Assembly: GCF_000499385.1 (NCBI RefSeq)
Contig: NW_013654345.1
Span: forward strand, 1-64,000
Direction of reading: 5' to 3'
DNA from: Eimeria necatrix
Taxonomy: Eukaryota; Apicomplexa; Conoidasida; Eucoccidiorida; Eimeriidae
DNA length: 64,000 nucleotides
In this document: positions 1-11,492 of the stretch, one piece after another
Layout: each line of letters opens with the position of its first letter
Numbering within the stretch: position 1 is the stretch's first letter
Made by a program: the position numbers and the translations under genes
Notes under the pieces: generated by a model
The model's database searches: none
Told to the model about the DNA's origin: nothing
What the model saw: the letters and a program-made list of their open reading frames with translations, nothing else

Positions 1-61
<61 letters not shown>

Positions 62-528
62 GCGCTGCTGCTGCGGGGTCTGGTTGAGCTGCTGCTGCTG
101 CTTGCTGGGCGCTGTGGTTGTGGCTTCGGCTGCATGTAGTGTGCTGCTGTTGCTGGCTGGGGTGCTGCTGCTCCTTCGGACGCTCTGGCGCTGCTGCTGC
201 TGCTGCTGCTGCTGCTTTTGCTGCTTATACTGACGGCTATGGTGTTCCTAATGATGAGGAGGGTAGCGCCGATAGTGAAACGGCAGATCAGGCTGCTGCT
301 GCGGTTTCTAATGTTGCTGTTGCGCCTTCGTTTTCTGCCGCTGCTGCTGCTGCTGCTGAACGCAAGCCTTCCCGCCGCTGCCGGTCCTCCTGCTGCTGCC
401 GCTGCGGACGCTGCTGCTGCTGCTTATACTAGGGCAGCTGCTGCGCTGCGTCTTTTGCTGGCGGAGCTGCGCCTGTTTGTAAGCTGAGGCTTGTGCTGCT
501 GTTGCTGCTTCTGCTACTGCTGCAGCAG
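1..528 (+). repeat. CTG-triplet-rich stretch upstream of the first recognised TOP3B exon
   Basis: Positions 1-60 are an almost pure CTG array. The rest alternates CTG runs with unique patches. One frame stays open from 118 to 432 and contains an acidic patch near GVPNDEEGSADSE, so part of this could be a low-complexity coding insertion in the topoisomerase. I cannot find a junction that proves it, and I treat the stretch as intron or upstream sequence. Confidence 0.5.
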
Positions 529-1338
529 CAAATATGGCGCGCTCACTTCTCCGCTTTAGCTCCTACAGATATCCAGAAGTAAGCTGCTTCCACAAACACG
601 AAGTAACATGTTGCTTTCCAATCAGCAATATTAGGCAACTGCTAGGAATATCTGCTTCTGAAATGCTGCAGCAAAGAGGCACCTGCTATGCCCTTGGGGG
701 CCATTTCTGCTGCAGCAGCAGCTCTGTGCCTTTTCGTGCTGCTCCGCCAATTTTTTTACATTTCTTACTTTTCTGACTTTGTCTTTCGTCTCGCTTGACT
801 ATTCTTGAGACTTGCTGGCTGCTGACTGCCCCTAAAACTCAATTGCTGCCCCACAGCCTGTCTCTGCTGCTGCTGCTGCTGCTGCTGCAACAATCTTCTG
901 GGCCCTTCGCTGCTGCTTTTTGGCCGCTCGCAGGGCCATGAAACAGCTGGGCTCTCCCAATAAGGACGAGAGCGACGCTGTGGACGCGCGGCAAGAGCTG
1001 GACTTGAAGATCGGCGTCGCCTTCACCCGCTTCCAGACGCAGTACTTCCAGGTGAGGCAGCGCAGCAGCAGCAGCAGCAGCAGGAGCAGCAGCAGCAGCA
1101 GCAGCAGGAGCAGCAGCTGCAGCAGCAGCTGCAGCAGCAGCTGCAGCAGCAGCTGCAGCAGCAGCTGCAGCAGCAGTAGCTGCTGCTGCTGCTGCTCTTT
1201 CGTCTGCCCTCCAGTCTCTTCATGTCGCTTTTCTGCCGCTTAGTCCCGCTCCTGTTTGTTGTCCAGCCTCTGCCTTTGCCATCATTTGCTGCTCCTCGTG
1301 GCTGCTCTCCCCAAATCTTTTTCTGCTTAGTGCCTTGT

Positions 1339-1387
<49 letters not shown>

Positions 1388-3160
1388 CTGCACTCCAGGG
1401 CAAGTACGGAGACCTGGACTCTTCTTTAATATCTTACGGGCCCTGCCAGACGCCGACGCTGCAGCTGTGCGTACACCGCAGCGACACCATCCAGGCCTTT
1501 AGGCCGGAGGAGTATTACCAGGTAGCGTTTATTTCATTGAATTCACCTCACATTGTTTATTTTATATAGTTGATTTCATTTAATTTACTTGAGTTAATTC
1601 ATTTCATCCAATTCTTGCAATTCAACTCAGCCTTAAAAGGCTGGCTGCCTTTTTAAAGGGCTCAGCCTTGTCTTTGTGGAGTTCAACTTGGCTAACTGCC
1701 TCCGCTTCCCCCCATTGCAGGGCTTAGGATTTAGGGTTTAGGGTTTAAAGTCTAGAGGTTAGGACTTAGGGTCTAGGGTTTGGGGCTTTGCCTCTCAGTG
1801 CATGCTTCGAGCTTTCACTGCGCTGTGTTGCCATGGTTGTTCTCTTCGGTAGCATCCCGTCATGCTGCCGCTGCTGCTACAGTTACTGCAAAGCTGCTGT
1901 TGCTAGTGCTGCTGCTGCTGCTGGAGCTACTGCAAAGCTGCTACTGCTGCTCTGCTGCTGCTGCTGTTGCTGCTGCTGCTTGCAGATTCAGCCAATTGTG
2001 CGAGTGGGGGAGCAGGAATTAACACTAGATTGGGCCAGAGGTCAAGTTTTTGACCGCGTGGTGGCCCAGATGTTTCGCTCCATAGTAAGGCCGCTTGTGC
2101 TGAGGTGTATGTACATCCTAGCTGAAGGACTGCCCGATACGGCCACAAGAGGCAGCAGCAGCGGAAGCAAGAGAAGCAGCAGATCGACAGCGCAGCAGCG
2201 CAGCAGCGCAGCATCACAGCAGCGCAGCAGCACCGCGAGGCCTAGAGATGCAGCAGATGTTTTGTGGCAAGCGAGCAGCCACAGCAGCAAACTGAGGGGC
2301 AAATCTGGAGTGCATGCGGGGTTCACCTTTGCTGTTGCTGCGCCTCTGCGGTGTACGTACAGGTGCAGTCCGCCACCTTTGCCGTCGTCAGCACCACCAA
2401 ACAAACTGAAGAAGTCCTTCCGATGCCTCAGGCCCTCAACACTGTGGCGCTGCTTAAGGCCGCCAGCCAGCGCCTGGGACTGGGGCCCCAGCACGCGATG
2501 CAGGTCTGCTGCTGCTCCCGCTGCTGCAGCTGCTGCTCCTTCAGTTGCAGCTGCTACAGCTGCTGCAGCCGCTGCTGCTGCGGCTCCTGCTGCTGCAGCT
2601 GCTGCTACTGTAACTATTGCTCGTGCTTCATATGCTGAGAGCGGCCTTTATGCTTTTATTTGGGGGCAATGCGGCTCCTGTAGCTCCGCTTAGTTCTGCT
2701 GCTGGCGGTGCGATTGCTGCTGCTGCGGTCCTGCATGGCCCCGGTTCGTTGGCAGCAGCTGCTGCTAGGCAGCTGCTGTTGGTCTTGTTGCGGCTCTTGG
2801 GAGTTGTGCCTCAAATATGTCCACTGCTGGCTGCTGCTGCTGCTGCTTAGGTGGCGGAGCGTCTGTATCTTGGGGGCTTCATAACTTATCCTCGCACAGA
2901 GACATGCACTTACCCTCCCTCTTTCGACCTCAAGGGCACAGTGGCCATGCAAGCAGCAAATCCCTACTGGGGAACCGACGCCCAGCAGATCCTGCAAGTC
3001 AGTTTATTTTGCTGCAGCGACTGCTGCTGCTGCTGCTGCTTCCCGTGGCGGTTGCGGGCGCCTGCCTGCTCTCCCCCTTAGGATCTGCCACGCGTTTTGC
3101 ATCACTTTGCCTTCCTCTACTTGCCGCTGCATCCCCAGTCGACTGCGAGTGCGCTGCTGC

Positions 3161-3205
<45 letters not shown>

Positions 3206-4006
3206 GTGCTGCAGCGGGGCCTGGCGAAGCCGCGGGCGGGGACGGACGCGGGAGACCACCCGCCGATAACTCCAGTGAGGAGCGCGACAGAAGGCGAAGT
3301 GGGGGGCGGCGACGCGTGGGCTGTTTACGAGCTGGTGTGTCGCAGCTTCTTGGCCTCAGTGGCTGGGAACTGCAAGTTCAAGAAGACCACCATTTGCTTC
3401 CAAGTCCACGGCGAGGCCTTCACCGCCAGCGCCAAAGTTTGCCTCGACCCCGGCTTCACCACTGTCTTGAGACAAACGGAAATCCGAGACACCAGGCTCC
3501 CTCCCCTCAACTCTGGTGACAAAGTCCCGCTCCAGAGCGTCTCCATCGTGGTCAGCCAGCTGCTGCTTTCTCCTGCGCCTTGCTGCGATTTGCTGCACCT
3601 TGTTGAGCTTTGCTGCGCCCTTCTGCTGTTTGCTGCGCTCTGCTGCGCCTTGTTGCGCTCTGCTGCGCCTCAGTGCAGGTTTATATATATATATACATAT
3701 ATATATTTATATATATGTACATGTATATATATGGGCTTCTCAGGAGCGGCTGACTTCCCCGCCCCCATATTTGTCCGAGTCGGATTTGCTGGGGCTTCTA
3801 GAGCGTCACCGCATCGGCACAGACGCCTCCATGGCGACGCACATTAACAACATTTGCGAAAGAAACTATGTTACGCTTGTGAGGCCGCCCCTTGCCTATG
3901 TATATATATATATATATTCATGATAATATAATTAATGATACCAATAATAATAAGCATGAGAATAATAATAATGATAATAATAATGATAATAGTAGTAGTA
4001 GTAGTA

Positions 4007-4039
<33 letters not shown>

Positions 4040-7000
4040 TATTCGTCTCTCTAGCTGCAACTTTGTGGACTTCTTAACAGTATATCCCCGCCTGTGTGTT
4101 TCTACGTGTACATGCGCCGGCTGTCGCCTGCTGCGCCTCTGCCATTTTCTCTAACTTCTTTTTGTTTTTTTCTGCTGCCACTTTGCATTGATTTAGCTTT
4201 ATTAGCTCTTTCAGGGGCTGCTTCTTGCTGCAGCTGTTGCGGCCGTTGGCCTAGGCGCGTCCTGTCTCTGTGGCTTTTGCTGCCTCCCGTCTTTCGTTGC
4301 TGTTGCTGCATTCCCGCTGCTTTGAGTCTGCGTTGGGCTCCCTTATAGCTCAGGGTTTAGGGTTAAGGGTTTAGGGTTTAGGGTTTAGGGTTTGGACCTT
4401 GGCGTGCAGGTTTCTGGCCGCCGCCTAGAGCCCACGAAGCTGGGCATTTGCCTCGTCCACGGCCTCATGGCAATTGACGCGGAGTTGGTTCTTCCCTTCG
4501 TGCGCGCCTCCATAGAGCAGCTGGTCGACGTCATTGCCAAGGGTAAACCCTAAACCCTAAACCCTAGACCCCGTTGGGGCTCTGCGCCGGGCATTTCTGG
4601 CGACGTGGAGTGCTCTCTACCCTCTGAAGCCCCGTTGCTTGCGCTCTAATTCCCCTTTCTGGGGCTTGAGTTTGAAGGCCTGGGGAGCTTTGTGGGGCCC
4701 CAGGGAGAGCAGAGGCGCTCTATTGAATGTGTTGTTTGTCTGTTTGCTCTTCCCAACTCTTTTATATCTCTCAAAAACTTCTTTGTGTCTTTTCCTCTGC
4801 GCATTTTCCTGCTTTTGCTGTCTTCGCGTGCGCCGTTGCTGCTGTCTGTACACCCGGTTCCCGCTGCACTGTGTCTTAGGGGCTCTGGGGGGCTCTTTGT
4901 TTCTTTTTCATTTCTTTTCTTTTGTCTTTCTGATGCTTCGAATCTGTGGGCCTTCTTTGCCTGGTGCGTTGTTTCTTTGCTGCCAGGAAAGGCCCCCAGG
5001 GAGGCGGTGGTGCAGCACTCGCTGAAGATATTTAAGGCCAAATTTTGCTACTTTGTCAACAAAGTAAGCAGCAGCAAAGCGGCTGCTGCCTGCGGCCTTT
5101 TACCTTTTTTGGCCCGAGAAGACTGCTGAGCTTTGGGAGCAGCATTTGGCGCTTTTTATATTTCATTGGCTGTTCGCGGGCCTCGCTTTATGTGTGTGAT
5201 TCTGCGTGCCATACATTTCCATACAAATGCAAATATATGTATATATACTATTGTATATAATACGTATTATACAATATATCTAATGTATACGTTATATAGT
5301 ATATATGTATTTATTTATAAATGTATATGCATATGTGGGCCTGCTGCTGCTAGGGCCTCTCAATATTATCTTGTCTTTGCCCCTCCCTGCGCTGGGCTCT
5401 TTTTTGTTGCGGCTGTCTCCGTGTGTCTCAGCGAATGTTTTTTTGCTTCTTCTGTGCCTTTTGCTGCTTCTTTTGTCCCTTTGCGCCTGCCATTCCCGCC
5501 TCTGCTGCCCGCTGCTACCTGCTGTTGCTTGCTGCTGCCCGCTGCTGCTGCACACTGTTGCTGCACCCAGGCTGCCGCTGCTGCGCAACAGCTGCTCATT
5601 TTGCTGCTGCTTCCGATTGCTGCGCGGGTGTCTATGCAGGTTGAGAGAATGGACGCTTTATTCGACGTCACCTTCACCGCTTTGTCGGCCACAGGTGCTT
5701 TTTCGCTGCTGCTTTCTTTCTTTTCTTTCGCCTCCTTTTGCCTTCTCGCCTCTGTTTCTCTTCCAAATCATGGGGGATTAATTTCCCCCTCTTCTGCTTC
5801 TGTCCCTCTTGCTCGGAAGGCCTATTGGGTCTTGGTGCGATATTTGCATGGTTAACTGCACAAGTAGCAAGCTAGCTTCTAGCTAGCTGGCTAGCTAGCT
5901 GGCTAGCTAGCTGGCTAGCTAGTTGGCTAGCTGGCGAGATATCTGCACCTTTGCTTTTATGTAGCTAGGAACATGTCCAGCCGCGATAGGATTGCGTCGC
6001 TATGGCGGCTAAGTAGCGGGCGAGATGGCTAGCTGCACCGCCAGCTAGCCAGGAAGCCAAGTAGCTAGCTGAGCTGCAAGCCTGCTCGCCGGCCGCGGCG
6101 CGCAGGCTTGCAGCTGAGGCAGCTGCAGCTGTCTGACTCAGCTGCAGCTAGCTTTCGCAGCTGCAGCTAGCTGGCGCAGCTGCAGCTAGCTGGCGCAGCT
6201 GCAGCTAGCCGGCGCAGCTGCAGCTAGCTGGCGCAGCTGCAGCTAGCTGGCGCAGCTACAGCTAGCTGACGCAGCTGCGGCTACCCTGCGCAGTTGCAGC
6301 TAGCAGATGCAGCTGCAGCTAGCTGGCGCAGCTGCAGCTAGCTGGGGCAACTGTGGGGCTGCGCCTGCTCGCAGGCAACCCGCTGTCCCGCTGCGGGCGC
6401 TGCAACCGCTACATGAACTTCATCGCCCGGAGACCCTCGCGTCTGCACTGCCGCACTTGCGACCTCACTCTCGACGTCCCGCAGACAGGCACCATCAAGG
6501 TCCTTTCAGCTGCTGTTGCTGCTGCTTCGGCTGCTGCTGCTGCTGCCCTTGTGATCGCTGCTCTTGCTGCTGCAGCTGCTTTTGCTGCTCTTGCTGCTGC
6601 TTCTGTTGTTGCTGCTGTCGATGCGTGTGCTGTTTCTGCTCTTTCTGCTGCTGCTGCTCGTGATGCGGCTGCTGCTGTTCTTGCGGGTGGACACGCTGCA
6701 GGTGCTGGTGGCTCTTGCCGACTACTGCTGCTGCTGCTGCTGCTGTGTCTGTTGCAGCTTTACAAGGAGCTGAAGTGTCCGCTGGACGGCTACGAGCTGC
6801 TGCTTTCTGTCAACACGGGGGGCAAGGCTTTTCCCTTTTGTCCTCTCTGCTACAACGACCCACCCTTTGACACTGAGGGAGCGAGTGAGACTTGCTGCTG
6901 CTGTTGCTGCTACTGCTGCAGTTTGTTGGATTCATTTGCTGCTGCCTTTGTGTCTCCTTCTTCCAGTCTTTCTGTCTCCGTCTGTCTTGTTCTCTCCGTG

Positions 7001-8539
7001 TCCCCTGCTGCTTTTGCTTCTGTCTTTTTGTGCTGCTTATCACTTGCTGCGGCAGAGTCTTTCTTTTGCCGCATTTTGTGCCTGCTGGCCCTTCTTTGTA
7101 AAACTTTCTTGTCTTTATGCATGCATCTTTATCAAGTTGTTCCAGTTTCTCTGTTTACTGCATTCTTGCTTTCTCGCCTGAGCCCTCTCTTTCGTCTTGC
7201 TTGCCATATTTTCTCCATGTATTGCTAATGAACGAAATCACAGCAGCAACAAGCTGCAGCAAAGGTTGCAGCGCGGGCAGCTCGCAAGGGCAGAAGCAGC
7301 AGCAGTGACAACCAGATAGGGCAGCAGTCGAAGCTAAAAACAACAACAGCGGGAGCAGGAGCAGCAGCAGCACCAGCCTCAGCATCAGCAATAGCAGCAG
7401 CCGCATCAGCAGCAGCGCCAGCTGCAGCAGCATCAGCACCGGCGCCAGCAGTATCAGCACCAGGAAAAGCAGCAGCAGCAGCAACCGCAGCAGCAGCAAA
7501 AACAGCAGGAGCTCGTGTTTGTGCGTCTGCGCTGCGCAGAAGTCATGACCTGCGTGGACTGCCAGCACCCTTCTTGTCGCCATTCAATAAATGCTGTGGG
7601 AGTTATGCGCTGTCCTCAAGAGCACTGTAAGTCTCATTTGATTTTTATGTTTTTGCGTTTATCTTTTTGCTTCCATTTTGTCCAATTCCTTTGCATGCAC
7701 TTTTGCTTCCTCTTTTGCTGCTTCTCTTGTGCTGCTGCGCCCGCAGGCGACGGCCTGCTTTACCTCAACCCGGTGTCGCAGGTCAGCTGCTGCAGCCACG
7801 AGTGTCTTCCCTTGAGTTATTTTTGCTGCTTCTTTTTCTTTTTTCCCTCCATTTCTTTATTTGTTCGTCTCTTTTTCTCTCCGCATGCGCGCTGCTGCTT
7901 CCTCCATTGCTGCTGACTCTAGCTGCTGCAGCTGTACTCCAGCAGCTGCAGCTGGAGTACAGCTGCTGCAGCTGTGCTCCAGCGGCTGCACCTTCACTCC
8001 AGCTGCTGCAGCTGCCCTCCAGCTGCTGCAGCTGCCCTCCAGCTGCTGCAGTTGCCTTTGTTTCTCGCCTTGGCCCCTCTCTCGCTTGCTGCTTATTGTT
8101 TCTTTTCCCGTTGCTGTCTTCTCTTTTGCTTCTGTTTCTCCAGCACCCTTTTTGTCTCATTTGTCTCACTTAGCTGCTGCCCTCTATGCCTCCTTCCCTC
8201 TCCAGCTGCTTCTGAATCTTTGTGTTATTTTCCATTTGCTGCGCTGCTTCATTATCTTTATTTTGCATTTGCTGCACTGCTTCTGCGCGCCTTCGACGCC
8301 AGGCCCCAAGGGGCAGCAGCAAGTGTCAGCAGCCGCTGCAATTTGCTGAAGGCAAACTAGCAGCAGAAAAATAAGAGGGACTCCCGCTGCGGAGTTTCTG
8401 CCGCTGCTGCTGCAGCGGCTGTCGCTTGCCATGCTGCTGTTGCTGCTGCTGCCATCTGTTGCTTGCAGCCTCGCTGGCGCCTCGACTGCACGGTCTGCAG
8501 GTTTGAGCTCCTTTTATTTGAAGGCGCATTTAGTGAGCC

Positions 8540-8574
<35 letters not shown>

Positions 8575-9413
8575 TGACAGTGGGTGCAGCAGCTGCAGCT
8601 TTCCTAGCGTGGGAATGCGTTTCGATCCACAAAAAGCTGCTTCTTGATGTAACTAAGGCATATAAACTCCTGCTGCTGTTGTTGCTGTTGCTGCTGCTTG
8701 CACTGACCCACAGAAGTTGCAGTAACGGATGAAGAATGCGCCGAATGCGGCAGCATGCTGCTGGACGTCACCTTCTCAAAGTCCAACCCTCTCAAGGTAC
8801 TGTTGCTGCTGCCTGAGCTGCTGCTGCCTTAGCTGCTGCTGCTTCTGCATCCTGCTGCTTCCCCCGCTCCTCAGGCAGGACTGTTAAGTTTGTGGGACAG
8901 TTTCCTACTGTTGCTGCTGCTGCTGCTGCTTCAGGACGGCTCTACCGAGCGCAAAGGCTGTGTGGTGTGCGACCCTGTGCTGAACGAATTCGTGTCGAGC
9001 AGGTCAGCAGCAGCGCACATATCCGGCTGTCTTTCCATCCTGCTAGCTAGCCAGCTAGCTGGCGATTGCTCCTACTAGCCACTTCATATAGCATAAATCC
9101 TCGCCGCTAGCTAGATGCCACTGCGGGCTGGGATGCCTGGCCAACCGTTGCACGCACTGGGGTGTACATGCAGCTTAGGGTGTACGTGCAGCTAGGGGTG
9201 TACAAGCAGCCTGAGTGTACAAACAGCGTGGGGTGTACATACAGCGTGGGGTGTACATGCAGCGTGGGGTGTACATGCAGCGTGGGGTGTACATGCAGGT
9301 TAGGCAACGTCGCAAGACGCAGAGGAGGCAATTTCAGAGGGAGGGGCCGCAGGGGTCGCGGCAGAGGCCGCAAGCCTCCCGTAGACCCCAAGCTCAGCTT
9401 CGACCGCTTCTAA
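529..9413 (+). CDS. TOP3B: DNA topoisomerase III-beta (type IA topoisomerase), 5' end outside window
   Basis: Type IA topoisomerase that passes single strands through a transient 5'-phosphotyrosine break; TOP3B relatives also act on RNA. I read 19 exons: 529-578, 934-1051, 1399-1521, 1986-2084, 2363-2503, 2851-2997, 3215-3550, 3744-3878, 4410-4542, 4987-5063, 5640-5694, 6375-6499, 6758-6884, 7540-7626, 7747-7781, 8469-8532, 8714-8796, 8935-9002, 9299-9413. All use GT-AG junctions and the phases close to give 705 residues. The conserved [12 protein letters not shown] block, the catalytic tyrosine in YPRTET (exon 2851-2997), [10 protein letters not shown] and GIGTDAS are intact. The distal exons carry repeated CxxC zinc motifs (CGRC, CVDC, CAEC, CVVC), followed by an RG-rich tail ending LSFDRF. 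This layout fits TOP3B rather than TOP3A. Residues matching roughly the first 130 of the human protein lie upstream or in positions 1-528. Introns are saturated with CTG triplets. Confidence 0.95.
1722..1790 (+). repeat. Degenerate telomere-like TTTAGGG block in a TOP3B intron
   Basis: Several imperfect copies of TTTAGGG (variants such as CTTAGGG and TCTAGGG) lie in the intron between exons 1399-1521 and 1986-2084. TTTAGGG-type repeats are the telomeric unit of Eimeria and are known to occur at internal sites in repeat-rich segments. Confidence 0.8.
3679..3735 (+). repeat. TA dinucleotide microsatellite in a TOP3B intron
   Basis: An alternating TATATA/CATATA tract immediately precedes the acceptor of the exon at 3744. 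It stands out from the CTG-based repeats around it. Confidence 0.85.
3898..4042 (+). repeat. TA, AAT and AGT microsatellite cluster in a TOP3B intron
   Basis: A TA run is followed by interrupted AAT repeats with GAT substitutions, then a short AGT array and then a clean AAT array. It begins about 20 bases after the donor at 3879. Confidence 0.85.
4351..4395 (+). repeat. Telomere-like TTTAGGG array just upstream of a TOP3B exon
   Basis: About six copies of TTTAGGG (some with an extra or missing base) lie 15 bases upstream of the exon that begins at 4410. An oppositely oriented array follows that exon (see 4543-4568). Confidence 0.9.
4543..4568 (+). repeat. Inverted telomere-like AAACCCT array that contains the splice donor
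   Basis: About three and a half copies of AAACCCT begin exactly at the exon end at 4542. The donor GTAAAC is formed by the first repeat copy. The array is the complement of the TTTAGGG array at 4351-4395. Confidence 0.9.
5225..5336 (+). repeat. AT-rich TATA/GTATAT tract in a TOP3B intron
   Basis: A long run of imperfect TA, GTATAT and ATGTATA units sits in the intron between exons 4987-5063 and 5640-5694. No coding potential is visible. Confidence 0.75.
5871..6350 (+). repeat. Intronic satellite: CTAG-type 12-mer followed by 19-bp palindromic repeats
   Basis: The first part (about 5871-5935) repeats GCTAGCTAGCTG. The second part (about 6105-6345) is a 19-bp tandem array with unit GCGCAGCTGCAGCTAGCTG, whose copies start at 6174, 6193, 6212, 6231 and 6250 with exact spacing. 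The units contain the self-complementary cores CAGCTG, CTGCAG and GCTAGC, so either strand can fold. The array ends about 25 bases before the acceptor of the exon at 6375. Confidence 0.9.
7917..8052 (+). repeat. 20-bp tandem repeat in a TOP3B intron
   Basis: About seven copies of a 20-bp unit resembling CTGCCCTCCAGCTGCTGCAG, drifting in sequence toward the 5' side. Positions 7932-7965 also form an inverted repeat whose outer arms are GCTGTACTCCAG and its complement. Confidence 0.8.
9160..9300 (+). repeat. 18-bp minisatellite in the last TOP3B intron
   Basis: Tandem copies of GTGGGGTGTACATGCAGC, more diverged at the left end. The last copy supplies the acceptor ATGCAG for the terminal exon at 9299. 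Because every unit contains a TGCAG, each copy offers a potential 3' splice site. Confidence 0.85.
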
Positions 9414-9619
9414 CGCTGCAGCAGCAGCAGCAACAGCAGCAAATACAGTGATAGCAACACAAAATGGGGGCGGGTCTGTCCTCATGGGCAGCACAAATTG
9501 TTCGTTTTAAGAGTTGTTTGACAAACTCTGCACATAAGACTTTTCTGCTACTGCTGCTGCTGCTGCCGTGCACCAAAGCCGGCGCAGCAAGAACTGCATT
9601 TATGACTAACACTGCAGCC
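9414..9619. other. Short spacer between convergent genes
   Basis: The sequence between the TOP3B stop and the nearest minus-strand reading frame contains a CAG run and otherwise unremarkable sequence. No polyadenylation signal or RNA gene was recognised. Confidence 0.5.
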
Positions 9620-10383
9620 TTAGGAGCTGCCAGAAGTAGCGCTGCAGCAAAGCTGCTGCTCCGCAGGAGCGGGTGCTGCAGCGCTAGCTGCAGGTGCTGA
9701 AATAGCAGCAGCAGGTGCAGCAGCAGGCATTGAAGTGCCACCAGTAGGTGCAGCAGCGGGCGCCGAACCAGCAGCAGCAGCAGCAGAATCAGCTGCTCCA
9801 GAAGCAGTAGAAACAACTGCATCCGCAACAGCAGCAGCGGTGGCATCGTGTGTTGCAGCATCAGGCTTTTCGGCACCGGATGGTGTAGCTTCTGTAACAG
9901 CAGCAGATGCTCCAGAAGCAGCAGCGGTAGGAGCAGGTGCTGCAGCAGCAGATGCAGCAGGTGCAACAGCAGGTGCAGCAGGAGCAGCAGCTGCTGCTGC
10001 TACAGCCTGCTGCTGCTGTCGCTGTAGTTTGCGTCTGTTTCTCCTGGCGGCCCTGCGCTGCTTCCGATTCGTTCCAACTTTGCTTTCCTTGGGCCGATAA
10101 GTAGCAGCAAATGCTAGCACTCGCGGCGACAGCAGCTGCAGCACTTGCTGCTGCTCTTGCTGCTGCTGCTGCTGCTGCTGGCCACGCTGCAGCAGCATGA
10201 ACGGTAGCTGCTGCGGAGGTCCATGGCTAGATATTGCACAGATTAATGCCTGCTGCTGCTTCCTGACTGCGTGCTGCTCCTCAGCAGAAGCTTCGCTGCT
10301 GCTGTTTGTAGGAGCAGGAGCAGCAGCTGCTGCGGCACCGGCCGCGGAGTCGTCTGCGGCTGCCGGTTGCGGCTGGGAGCTCG

Positions 10384-10416
<33 letters not shown>

Positions 10417-10559
10417 AGCAACATTTGGGTCGCACCTGGTCGTACACTCCAATAGCTAAAGTCGTGGGCAGGCCAACAGCAGCAGCAATTCTTTGTCTGC
10501 AGCTGTACAAACACCGGACAAGGCCAAAGCCGCCAATGTAAGAAAAAAGCAGCAGCAAT
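9620..10559 (-). CDS. Candidate 3' exon of an unrecognised minus-strand gene
   Basis: I do not recognise the product. An open frame ending at 9620 includes a stretch with ordinary residue mix (around GLPTTLAIGVYDQVRP), then poly-Ser, poly-Gln and poly-Ala tracts, a strongly basic patch (NRKQRRAARRNRRKLQRQ, near 10030-10075) and an Ala/Pro-rich tail. The frame remains open further upstream only through poly-Leu from a CTG array at 10560-10720, which is more likely intron. The non-repetitive patches are the only reason to call this coding. No upstream exons or start are proposed. Confidence 0.35.
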
Positions 10560-10677
10560 AGCAGCAGCAGCAGCAATAGCAGCAGCAGCAGCAACAGCAG
10601 CAGCAAGGGGAGCGCCCGTATCAGCAACTGCAGCGACAGCAAGGGCAGCACCCGTGTAGGCAACCGCGACATGAAAG

Positions 10678-10715
<38 letters not shown>

Positions 10716-10722
10716 CGCACAG
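10560..10722. repeat. CAG/CTG triplet arrays
   Basis: Nearly continuous CAG triplets on the plus strand, with a less repetitive interruption at about 10608-10678. If the flanking minus-strand frame is a gene, this is CTG in its sense strand, as expected for an intron in this segment. Confidence 0.8.
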
Positions 10723-11421
10723 CTTGCTGCGAATTACAACCGCGGGTATGTTCAACATAGACGCCAGCAGCAGCAGCTGCTGCACTCCAAAGCCTCTGAG
10801 GCCTCCATCAGCCGGTGAACAGCAAACACAGATCAGAGCAGCAATGTTGCATGTTGCAGCTGCTGCAGCGGGTGCCTCTGCTGCTGCTCCTGCTGCAGCT
10901 GCCGCTACTGCTGCTGCAGTGGCTGCTGGCCTTGTGTCGCAAGCTGCTGCAGCTGCTGCTGCTTCGCTTGTTGCTTCTGCTTTCTCGTCCTGTTGCTGGG
11001 CAGTAGGAGCTGCTGCTTGCGCAGCAGCAAGTCCTGGTGCTACTGCTGCTGCTCGTGCTGCAGCAGCAGCTTGCTGCTCTAAAAGAGCAGCACATGCGTT
11101 GAACCCAATAGCTGCTGCTGCTCTCAGCCTTATGCCTGCTGCTGCTGCAGCATTGCAAAGCCTGCAGCAGCAGCAGAAGCACGATGGTTGCAGCGGCTAC
11201 ATGACTAGCAGCCGCTGCCGCAACGCAGCAACAGCAACAGCAGCAGCAAAATCAAAGACCCTGCAGAGAGAAATAAAGACTCATGCAGCTCGAAGCAGCA
11301 AAAGCAGAAAAAGGTGATGCAATAAATCACAAAGACGGAAGCAAACAGACAAACGCCCTACCCCTCCAGCAGAGCCACCACTTCTTCTTCAGCGCTCTCT
11401 AGGGCCCGCGGCCTGCAGAAA

Positions 11422-11463
<42 letters not shown>

Positions 11464-11492
11464 ACATGCTTAGTGGCCAGGTCCTGCTGCTC
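10723..11492. other. Triplet-rich stretch with ambiguous coding potential
   Basis: A plus-strand frame (10724-11317) is Ala-rich and ends in a basic Ser/Lys/Arg tail. The minus strand offers Ser-rich frames, and a short minus-strand frame ending near 11358 reads ...SAEEEVVALLEG. CAG/CTG sequence stays open in several frames at once, so I cannot choose a strand. Confidence 0.4.

Noticed and set aside
1023..1403. Minus-strand Ser/Cys-rich frame overlapping TOP3B exons
   Set aside because: It overlaps two topoisomerase exons whose phases and homology are secure. The frame is open only because of triplet repeats.
6353..7228. Plus-strand frame of 291 codons treated as one gene
   Set aside because: It contains two genuine TOP3B exons (6375-6499 and 6758-6884) joined by CTG intron sequence that reads as Ala. 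It is not a separate gene.
10560..10722. Poly-Leu minus-strand start region that looks like a signal or membrane segment
   Set aside because: The Leu run is a CTG array translated in one of three equivalent frames. Intron is the simpler explanation.
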